From assembly GCA_031260775.1 (NCBI GenBank), contig JAISKW010000118.1, positions 1 to 13,109 on the forward strand: DNA of 13,109 bases, given 5' to 3'. This document shows, piece by piece, positions 7,156-13,109 of the stretch (its first letter is position 1; each line of letters starts with the position of its first letter). Position numbers and translations under genes: made by a program. The DNA is from Christensenellaceae bacterium (GTDB lineage Bacteria > Bacillota > Clostridia > Christensenellales > DTU072). The notes below the pieces were generated by a model. It searched no databases. It was given only the letters and a program-made list of their open reading frames with translations, and had not been told where the DNA came from.

Positions 7156-8213
7156 TGGAAACACCTGTCGCTGTCGGGAATACGGACGTTAGAAGAATCG
7201 CTCTTACCGGAGGCGGAACTGCCGGGCATATTACGCCGCTGCTTGCTCTTGTGCCGCACCTTAAGGAAGCGTTTTCGAAAATAATTTTTATCGGAAGTCA
7301 CGCGGATATGGATAAAGATATGGTCGCCGGCAATCTGCCTTTCTTTGGTTTGGACTCCCCGAAATTCGTACGCAGTAACCTGCTTTCCGCTTTCAAGATT
7401 CCGAAAAAACTTGCCGCGGCGGTCAAAGCGGCAAAGGATATTCTTGTTAACGAAGGAATTTCTGTCGTATTTTCCAAGGGCGGATTCGCCGCGTTGCCGA
7501 CGTGTCTTGCCGCACGCAAGCTTAAAATCCCCGTGGTAACGCACGAAAGCGACTTTTCACTCGGTCTATCCAACCGCATAATATCGAAGTTCGCCGCAAA
7601 AACCCTGTCGTCATTCGATAGCATAAAGGGCGCAACGGAGGTCGGCAGCCCGGTAAGAAATTCCGTTTTGAACGGAAGCGGCGAAAAAGCAAAAATATTC
7701 CTGTTTAATACGTTCGGCACAACGCCATGCCCTAAACTGCCTGTCGTTCTTATTTTCGGCGGAAGTTTGGGCGCAAAAGCTATTAATGAAGCCGTTTCGG
7801 AGGCGTTACCGAAACTCACCGAAAGCTTTACGGTTATTCATATTATCGGCAAAGACAACGAAGCGAGCCCTTCAAAAAACTATTTTCCGCTGAAATTCGC
7901 CGATAATATGGGCGATTTATTTGCCTTATCGAGCGTTGTTGTTTGCCGCGGCGGGAGTAATTCGCTGTTCGAAGCGGCATCTTTGAATAAACGGTGCGTA
8001 TGTATACCGCTCCCGAAAGGCGCGTCGCGCGGTGACCAAATTCAAAACGCCGAATATTTCGCAAAAAAGGGCTGGGTTTCGGTTCTAAGACAGGAGGATT
8101 TAACTGCCGACAGGCTCTTTACGGAAATCGCAAAAAAGTTCAACGAGCCTAAGCCCGACTGCGGCGTTAAAAATGCTTGCGAAAATATTTGCGGAATATT
8201 AAAATCTTTTTAG
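7155..8213 (+). CDS. murG: MurG, UDP-GlcNAc:lipid I N-acetylglucosaminyltransferase
   Basis: A 352-residue GT28 glycosyltransferase that transfers GlcNAc from UDP-GlcNAc to lipid I, forming lipid II at the inner face of the membrane. The N-terminal acceptor domain has the glycine loop TGGGTAGH (18-25), SKGGFAALP (107-115) and HESD (130-133). The C-terminal donor domain has FGGSLGA (201-207), RGGSNSLFEAA (265-275, with Glu273 at the UDP-ribose position) and ASRGDQIQNAEYF (290-302). The HESD and ASRGDQI variants fit low-GC Gram-positive MurG. Length is normal. An ATG at 7119 would add 12 residues but has no ribosome binding site in range; the ATG at 7155 overlaps the upstream mini-ORF stop. It is the only plus-strand gene, stands apart from other cell-wall genes, and separates the two halves of an ABC exporter. 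Its stop overlaps that of the converging ABC gene by 4 bp. Confidence 0.94.
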   Translation: METPVAVGNTDVRRIALTGGGTAGHITPLLALVPHLKEAFSKIIFIGSHADMDKDMVAGNLPFFGLDSPKFVRSNLLSAFKIPKKLAAAVKAAKDILVNEGISVVFSKGGFAALPTCLAARKLKIPVVTHESDFSLGLSNRIISKFAAKTLSSFDSIKGATEVGSPVRNSVLNGSGEKAKIFLFNTFGTTPCPKLPVVLIFGGSLGAKAINEAVSEALPKLTESFTVIHIIGKDNEASPSKNYFPLKFADNMGDLFALSSVVVCRGGSNSLFEAASLNKRCVCIPLPKGASRGDQIQNAEYFAKKGWVSVLRQEDLTADRLFTEIAKKFNEPKPDCGVKNACENICGILKSF

Positions 8214-10045
8214 CCTTGTTCGGCGTAGCTTTGATACTGCTCGCTGTAGATAGCCTTATAAGTTCCGTCCTGCGCAAGCAACTCGTCATGCGTGCCTACG
8301 GCCTCGACTTCACCGTTGTTTAACACGATAATTTTGTCCGAATCCATTACGGAGGACATACGTTGTGCAATTACTATTACCGTCATATCCGACAGATTTT
8401 TCTTGATTTCGTTACGGATATACGCGTCCGTCGCCATATCTACCGCAGATGTTGAATCGTCAAATATTATGATTTTGGGTGACTTAAGTAGCGTTCTTGC
8501 AATACATAACCTCTGTTTTTGTCCGCCCGAGAGGTTCGAGCCGCCTTGCTGCACCGCCGAATTATACCCGTCGGGGAAGCTTTCGATAAAAGTATCGGCG
8601 CACGCGAATTTCGCTGCACTTTTAATTTCTTCATCGGTCGCGTCGGGCTTACCCCACCTTAAATTCTCGGCGATTGTACCCTTAAACAGCACGTTCTTTT
8701 GCAGGACAACGCCCACGCCGTCGCGGAGGGCTTTCAGTTTATAGTCCGTAACGCGCTTGCCGCCGACAAAAACCTCTCCCGCCGTCGTATCGTAGAGCCT
8801 TGCGATAAGAGAAACGAGCGTTGTCTTTGACGAGCCGGTTGCGCCGATAATCCCTACCGTTTCACCGGAGTTTATTTCCAAATTGATGTTCCTTAAAACG
8901 GGCATATCGGGGTTTCCCGTTTTGTATGCGAAAGACACGTTATCGAATTTTATACTGCCGTCCGCGATTTCCGTTTCCGCCGCGTCGCCGTCGGTGATAT
9001 CGGATGATTCCTTTAACACCTCGGTAATGCGCTCCGCCGAGGCGCGGCTCATAATAATTTGCACGAGAACCATTGCAAGACCGACTACCGAGAACAATAT
9101 CATTGTTACATACTGCAAGAACGTCATAAGCTCGCCGTCGGTCATCTCGGTTGTGATGACCTTGTTGCCGCCGAACCACAAAACGAGTGCGAGTGTCGCG
9201 TAAATTATCATCGAAAACAGCGGCATAACCGTTGACATTAGCCTTTCGGCTTTACGGTGAATTTTGAAAACCCTTTCGGAGGAATCCCTGAACTCCTGAG
9301 TTTCGTAGCCCTCTCTTACAAACGATTTAACTACCCTGATTGCCGCAAGGTTTTCCTCAACGCGGGTGTTCATTTTGTCGAACGCCTTGAACATTTTGAA
9401 AAACATCGGGAACGCAAACCGCGCCAAAAATATTATTCCTACAAGAATTACGGGCAAGCCGACGAGGAAAATTAACGCGAGCTGCCAGTTAATGGAAATT
9501 GCGAACGTCAAGGACATTATGAGCATAATCGGCGCGCGCACCGCCATACGCAGAAGCATCATAAACGCCATTTGAATGTACTGAACGTCGGTCGTAAGCC
9601 TTGTGATTAAGCTCCCGGTTTCGAATTTGTCGATATTGTAAAAGGAGAATTTTTGAATGATTTTGAACTGCGAATTCCTTAAATTTGCGGCGAGCCCGGT
9701 ACCGGCTTTCGAGGCGAAAATTCCTGCCAAAACACCGGTTATAATCGAAGCGAGAGCCATTAATACCGTGATGCCCGCGAGTATAAAAATCTGCTTTGTG
9801 TCGCCCGACGGTATGCCCTCGTCCACGATACGCATAACCATAAGAGGTATGTAAACCTCCATAAAAACCTCGAATACGATAATCAGAGGGGCAAGAAAAG
9901 CATAGACCTTGTATTGCTTAACCTCGCCTACGATGTTTTTAAGCGAAACGGGCTTCCGTTTACGGTTTGGGTTGAGCGACTCCGTGTCCTCCGCGCCTAC
10001 AAACTCTGTGTCCTCCGCCTCTAAGGACTTATCCTTCTTTGCCAT
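8210..10045 (-). CDS. Heterodimeric ABC exporter, half with degenerate ATP site (TM287-like)
   Basis: A 611-residue ABC exporter half: polar N-terminus (1-40), six-helix membrane domain (about 45-335) and ATPase domain (about 355-600). Walker A is GATGSSKTT (401-409), Q-loop Gln449, and the signature is canonical LSGGQ (505-509). The catalytic Glu after Walker B is Asp530 (IIIFDDSTSAVD) and the switch His is Gln561 (IAQR). These are the marks of the degenerate subunit in heterodimers such as TM287/288. Its partner at 5025-6971 supplies Glu and His and has the altered signature, so together they form one consensus and one degenerate ATP site. The ATG overlaps the stop of the M28 peptidase gene (TAATG), tying it to the peptidase/symporter operon. 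Residues 10-25 contain a tandem 8-residue duplication beginning AEDTE. The transported substrate is unknown. Confidence 0.94.
   Translation of the reverse strand: MAKKDKSLEAEDTEFVGAEDTESLNPNRKRKPVSLKNIVGEVKQYKVYAFLAPLIIVFEVFMEVYIPLMVMRIVDEGIPSGDTKQIFILAGITVLMALASIITGVLAGIFASKAGTGLAANLRNSQFKIIQKFSFYNIDKFETGSLITRLTTDVQYIQMAFMMLLRMAVRAPIMLIMSLTFAISINWQLALIFLVGLPVILVGIIFLARFAFPMFFKMFKAFDKMNTRVEENLAAIRVVKSFVREGYETQEFRDSSERVFKIHRKAERLMSTVMPLFSMIIYATLALVLWFGGNKVITTEMTDGELMTFLQYVTMILFSVVGLAMVLVQIIMSRASAERITEVLKESSDITDGDAAETEIADGSIKFDNVSFAYKTGNPDMPVLRNINLEINSGETVGIIGATGSSKTTLVSLIARLYDTTAGEVFVGGKRVTDYKLKALRDGVGVVLQKNVLFKGTIAENLRWGKPDATDEEIKSAAKFACADTFIESFPDGYNSAVQQGGSNLSGGQKQRLCIARTLLKSPKIIIFDDSTSAVDMATDAYIRNEIKKNLSDMTVIVIAQRMSSVMDSDKIIVLNNGEVEAVGTHDELLAQDGTYKAIYSEQYQSYAEQG
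9980..10018. repeat. Two-copy 24 bp direct repeat inside the ABC half gene
   Basis: CTCCGTGTCCTCCGC (9980-9994) recurs as CTCTGTGTCCTCCGC (10004-10018), offset 24 bp with one mismatch over 15 bases. It keeps the frame and encodes a duplicated octapeptide in the disordered N-terminal tail (AEDTEFVG, AEDTESLN). It probably arose by slippage. Confidence 0.7.
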
Positions 10046-11028
10046 TAAAATATTTTATCACTGTTTTCGCGCGCGGCGAACTTTTTGATATAACCTAATG
10101 CGGCGGCGGTAACGGATGCAATTTTTGCAGGAGAAATTGTATTATCCTTTTTCGTATGCGCCCCGTCTAATTTTGTCAGAGGTCTGATTAAGACCTTGTG
10201 AGTTCTTATAAAAGTAACTGCGGCGATATCCTTGAACGCTTGACTGTCGGTTGGCAAAAGAGGCGATTTTACTATCGTTACGGCTTCGGAGGCCAAGGCT
10301 TTAATTTGCTCCGCAACGGCTTTGCCGTCGTCTCGGCTCACATATAAATGGAAGTCGGGGTCGCGACCGCCTACGCAATCGAAATTCAACAAAGTTTTCT
10401 TTTTGTATTCGTCCGGCGGTAATGAGGACTTGAGCTTTTTATGGAACCTCTTCGAACCGTGAAAGCCCGTTTCTTCGCCGTCAAAAAACACGAAACAAAC
10501 GGAATCTTTGAGTTCCGCGGAGTTTTTTGCAATTTCGTCCGCTACGGCAAGCAGGGTTATACAACCGCTTGTGTTATCGTTAAAGTTAAATTTGTTGTCG
10601 CGGTAAAAGTTCGAACCGACCCACGTACAGCCTAAAACGAACCAAATCAGCGCAATCCACCACTCCGCATAGACTGCGAGGAGCGTAGTTACTCCGAACG
10701 CCAAAAAGAGGTAAAACAGCCCCAAAAACACGTCGGCGACAATGCCCGCGCCGTTCGTTACGAAAAACGAGGGGAGCGTTGCGGAGTTTTTAGAGGTGTC
10801 GTAATGCGCGCCGAGAATGATTTTTGCGGTTTTTTCATCGCCGTAAACTAAATTTACGTCGTCTTTTTTTAGGGCAAAATTGCCGTCCGCGCCGCCCGTG
10901 TAGCCGCGCTCGGTCATAAACGCCGAAACGAATTCGGCAAATTTTTCTTTTGAGGCAGGACTGCGACGGGTTCTGTAACCGTCGTTTTCGCAAAGTTCTT
11001 GCGATAATTTTTCAATTAATTCCGACAT
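10045..11028 (-). CDS. M28-family zinc metallopeptidase with two transmembrane helices inserted in the catalytic domain
   Basis: A 327-residue member of the M28 aminopeptidase clan. The co-catalytic zinc set is complete: His75 and Asp77 in GAHYDT, bridging Asp151 in NDNTSG, general base Glu185 and ligand Glu186 in DGEETG, Asp217 in NFDCVGG, and His291 in GAHTKKDN. Family members normally have about a dozen residues between the first His and the bridging Asp; here there are 76. The added stretch holds two hydrophobic segments (about 96-118 and 121-139), so the catalytic domain is tethered by a hairpin and probably stays cytoplasmic. There is no signal peptide. The ATG at 11028 overlaps the symporter stop (TAATG), with AAGGAG (11037-11042) 8 nt upstream. 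The stop overlaps the ABC half start. It is a paralogue of the partial gene at 12501-13109. Exact specificity is unknown; aminopeptidase is most likely. Confidence 0.9.
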   Translation of the reverse strand: MSELIEKLSQELCENDGYRTRRSPASKEKFAEFVSAFMTERGYTGGADGNFALKKDDVNLVYGDEKTAKIILGAHYDTSKNSATLPSFFVTNGAGIVADVFLGLFYLFLAFGVTTLLAVYAEWWIALIWFVLGCTWVGSNFYRDNKFNFNDNTSGCITLLAVADEIAKNSAELKDSVCFVFFDGEETGFHGSKRFHKKLKSSLPPDEYKKKTLLNFDCVGGRDPDFHLYVSRDDGKAVAEQIKALASEAVTIVKSPLLPTDSQAFKDIAAVTFIRTHKVLIRPLTKLDGAHTKKDNTISPAKIASVTAAALGYIKKFAARENSDKIF

Positions 11029-12500
11029 TAATACAACTCCTTTTGAATTTTTTCATACTCCGCGGTTTCATCGGCAGTCATCTCCGAAAGCTTGTTTTCG
11101 CGCCGGAGATGCAGAATTTTCGTAACGAGTTTGCTCCTTTCGGGGCTGATTTTTAGCCGTATCGAAACGAAAAACGCCGCGCCGACAAATATTAATATCG
11201 GTAAGAACAGCGTTAAGCGAAGCCCGAGAACGGCGGAGGGCGGCTGAATTACCGTTTCGACAATGCCGTTTGCATCGGTGCCGGGTTCAACAAAGCCGGA
11301 TAATTGCAAAGCGACCCCGGCAAGCCCCATTGCGATAGCGGTTATTATTTGACAAGAGAAAGTCATTACGCCGCCGTAAATGCCCGGGTTCGCGCTGCCG
11401 TTTTTAAGCTCGCCTATGTCGGTAACGTCGGGGAAAATAAACCACGGCATATTCTGCGCGCCGCACATTCCTACGCCTATTACGACCGCAACCAAATACA
11501 ACCCGTATTGATTCCAATTTTCGGGGTAAAAGCACAAAAAGTATGCCCCGACTATGTATAACGGTATCCCTATTCGGTATAATTTCGCCTTTGAGAATTT
11601 GACCATTAACTTGTTGTGCAAGGGTATTGTAAATGCGAAAGCCGCCATCATAACCGCCAAAATATTGAACGCGCTGAAGTCGATGTTCATACCGTACTCC
11701 GCCATATAAATGATGTTCGCACCCACAACGTCGGCGCAAATCATTATTAAAACATACATTATTACGGTTAAGCGGAACGCCTTTACTTTAAGCGGTCTAA
11801 AGAATTCTTTAATTGAAAATTTATATTTTTCAAGCGGGACGGGCACGCGCTCCTTCGAGTATACCGCCGCCAAAATTGTGGGGAGGGCGTACAGCGTGCC
11901 GAAAGCGAATATCATAACAAGGCTAAATGTTGTGACCGACACATTCCCTGCGTTAAGTGATTCGGTTAAAAGTATTGGGATACCCGCAGATAAAAGGCTT
12001 GATAAAAACGAAACGATTGTGCGCAGTGTGTTCATTTTATTGCGCTCGTCGTGGTTTGCGGTGATTTCCGCGCCCATTGCGATATAGGGGCACTGCGCAA
12101 GCGTGAGCGTTGACATATACAAAATGTAACCCGTGAGGTAAATTAAAATTTTGAACGCCGCTCCGTCAAGGTAGTACAGCGGAAAAAACAGCAACGCGAA
12201 CGAAAATACGATTAGCGCGCCTCCGGCCACCATAAAGGGTCGCCGCCGTCCGAAATTCGAGCGCGTATTGTCGCTGATTGTGCCGATAATCGGCTCGGCG
12301 AACGCGCCCCAAATTTTGCCGACCATTATTATAATCGCCGCGGTGCTTATTTTCAGCCCGTTTGCGACCAAATAGACCGCGTAAACTGCCGTTACAAGCC
12401 CGGTCGAACCGGAGTTAAAATCGCCCAAGGAAAAGAAAAATCTTTCCTTGCGGCTTAGTACCGCATCGGCGGCGTTTGTCGTTACCGTTTCTTGTGCCAT
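11028..12500 (-). CDS. GPH-family (MelB-like) MFS cation symporter
   Basis: A 490-residue, 12-helix secondary transporter of the glycoside-pentoside-hexuronide:cation symporter family. The N-terminal half has the family loop EPIIGTISDNTRSNFGRRRP (69-88) after helix II, where MelB-type carriers place cation-binding acidic residues; here Glu69 and Asp77 are candidates. DERNKMNTLR (151-160) matches the conserved cytoplasmic loop. In the C-terminal half PWFIFPDVTDIGELKNG (352-368) matches the family's PDxxDxGE segment. The C-terminal 40 residues are charged and cytoplasmic. The gene sits exactly between two M28 peptidase genes. It starts directly after the upstream TAA, with AGGGAG (12509-12514) 8 nt before its ATG, and its own TAA overlaps the next ATG. 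GPH carriers usually import sugars or glycosides with H+ or Na+. The peptidase context could mean a glycopeptide or amino-sugar substrate, but this is inference. Confidence 0.92.
   Translation of the reverse strand: MAQETVTTNAADAVLSRKERFFFSLGDFNSGSTGLVTAVYAVYLVANGLKISTAAIIIMVGKIWGAFAEPIIGTISDNTRSNFGRRRPFMVAGGALIVFSFALLFFPLYYLDGAAFKILIYLTGYILYMSTLTLAQCPYIAMGAEITANHDERNKMNTLRTIVSFLSSLLSAGIPILLTESLNAGNVSVTTFSLVMIFAFGTLYALPTILAAVYSKERVPVPLEKYKFSIKEFFRPLKVKAFRLTVIMYVLIMICADVVGANIIYMAEYGMNIDFSAFNILAVMMAAFAFTIPLHNKLMVKFSKAKLYRIGIPLYIVGAYFLCFYPENWNQYGLYLVAVVIGVGMCGAQNMPWFIFPDVTDIGELKNGSANPGIYGGVMTFSCQIITAIAMGLAGVALQLSGFVEPGTDANGIVETVIQPPSAVLGLRLTLFLPILIFVGAAFFVSIRLKISPERSKLVTKILHLRRENKLSEMTADETAEYEKIQKELY
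11037..11042 (-). promoter_or_regulatory. Ribosome binding site of the complete M28 peptidase gene
   Basis: AAGGAG on the minus strand lies 8 nt before the ATG at 11028, inside the end of the symporter coding region. It supports this start and the TAATG coupling. Confidence 0.75.
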
Positions 12501-13109
12501 TTATTGTTCTCCCTTTTTGACAAGGTACGCATACGCCGCATCGGCGTGTTTTTGAAGTTGCTCGGTGTTTAAGAGGTTGTCCTTATTCGTGTGAATGTCC
12601 TTGGATTCCAACAAATTTTTTGTGCCGAAACGCGAAGTCGCCGCGCAAAAACTGACGGACTTCAGTTTTTTGAAGGCGTGAGAATCCATATTTAATACGG
12701 GAAAGCGGAAAACCGTAAAGTAACCGTCCGCGCCGCTTGCTATTTCCTTTGCAACCTCAAGCCCCGCAAGACTGTTTGTCGCTAAAAAGTTCTTGTCGTC
12801 ACGACCTCCGATGCAGTCAAAATTAAGATGAACAATGTCTTTGAATTTTTCCGTGCCGCGCTTTTCAAGCAAACGTTTCGATAACTTTTTCGCACCCAAA
12901 ACCCCGGCTTCCTCGTTGTCGCTAAAGACAAACAGCAAGCGGTCTTTAATCTCAGGATGTTCATTTGCGACTCTTTGTGCTAAGTATAAAAGCGCGATAA
13001 TGCCGCTTGTGTTGTCGTTAAAATTGAATTTGTTATCCTTCCATTTCATACTTGGGAACACCCAAAGCGACATTACGGCAACCCAAACTATAGATAAACT
13101 CCAATGAAC
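12501..13109 (-). CDS. M28-family metallopeptidase paralogue, N-terminus cut by window edge
   Basis: The frame is open to the window end and gives 202 visible residues, the C-terminal part of an M28 peptidase. Visible motifs are bridging Asp32 in NDNTSG, Glu66 and Glu67 in SDNEEAG, Asp98 in NFDCIGGRD and His173 in DIHTNKDN. The first ligands (HxD) would lie beyond the edge. Residues 1-20 (VHWSLSIVWVAVMSLWVFPS) form a hydrophobic helix just before the catalytic Asp, in the same place as the second inserted helix of the paralogue at 10045-11028. Both share the segment DNKFNFNDNTSG. The two therefore appear to have the same membrane-hairpin architecture and arose by duplication. An internal Met at 13073 is not the true start because the motif set would be incomplete. 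It is the first visible gene of the peptidase/symporter/ABC operon. Confidence 0.9.
   Translation of the reverse strand, partial: VHWSLSIVWVAVMSLWVFPSMKWKDNKFNFNDNTSGIIALLYLAQRVANEHPEIKDRLLFVFSDNEEAGVLGAKKLSKRLLEKRGTEKFKDIVHLNFDCIGGRDDKNFLATNSLAGLEVAKEIASGADGYFTVFRFPVLNMDSHAFKKLKSVSFCAATSRFGTKNLLESKDIHTNKDNLLNTEQLQKHADAAYAYLVKKGEQ
12509..12514 (-). promoter_or_regulatory. Ribosome binding site of the GPH symporter gene
   Basis: AGGGAG on the minus strand lies 8 nt before the ATG at 12500, within the last codons of the M28 peptidase. The upstream TAA directly abuts the ATG. Confidence 0.7.

Noticed and set aside
7298..7819. A 173-codon minus-strand open frame inside murG
   Set aside because: It is a shadow of murG; the plus frame carries all GT28 motifs while this one shows none.
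8460..8500. Asp530 and Gln561 in the ABC half as signs of a pseudogene
   Set aside because: The gene is full length with intact Walker A and LSGGQ, and these replacements are the known pattern of the degenerate subunit in heterodimeric exporters.
11404..12087. Open frames overlapping the symporter gene (minus 11404-11739 and plus 11710-12087)
   Set aside because: They are out-of-frame or antisense readings of a clear 12-helix transporter. Their Arg-rich or random composition suggests no real protein.

Overview
The window reads as a gene-dense piece of a Bacillota (Clostridia-like) chromosome. The evidence is a low-GC Gram-positive type MurG, a GlpA-like / FAD oxidoreductase / DUF1667 gene trio common in anaerobic Firmicutes and Thermotogae, strong AGGAGG-type ribosome binding sites, and genes chained by TAATG stop/start overlaps. 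No marker allows a finer assignment. I saw no rRNA, tRNA, CRISPR array, transposase or phage gene. Gene-free gaps are all about 110 bp or shorter.

Layout. Nearly everything is on the minus strand, so transcription runs right to left. At the right end lies a tightly packed operon: a C-terminal part of an M28-family metallopeptidase (12501-13109), a GPH-family (MelB-like) cation symporter (11028-12500), a complete second M28 metallopeptidase with two predicted membrane helices inside its catalytic domain (10045-11028), and an ABC exporter half with a degenerate ATP site (8210-10045). The junctions abut or overlap by one base. Next comes a single plus-strand gene, murG (7155-8213), preceded by a 24-codon GTG-started reading frame (7081-7155) that carries a strong ribosome binding site and ends in TAATG on the murG start. 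Minus-strand coding then resumes with the complementary ABC exporter half (5025-6971), an acidic 80-residue protein of unknown function (4775-5017) and a membrane diguanylate cyclase (3369-4700). Last is a redox operon: a GlpA-like FAD protein with a C-terminal [2Fe-2S] domain (1555-3306), a second FAD/NAD oxidoreductase (309-1565) and a DUF1667 cysteine-motif protein running off the left edge (1-309).

How the genes fit together. The two ABC halves form a textbook heterodimer. The 8210-10045 product has a good signature motif but Asp and Gln in place of the catalytic Glu and switch His. The 5025-6971 product has Glu and His but an altered signature. Such partners are normally adjacent, yet here murG sits between them in the opposite direction, converging on one half (4 bp stop overlap) and diverging from the other. 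The peptidase-symporter-peptidase unit suggests peptide processing at the membrane combined with uptake of a small solute; the substrate is unknown. The redox trio resembles anaerobic glycerol-3-phosphate dehydrogenase clusters.

Most worth checking: the M28 peptidase with membrane helices between its first metal ligands and its bridging Asp, the coupled mini-ORF before murG, the split exporter pair, and a BON-like domain on the N-terminus of the GlpA-like protein.
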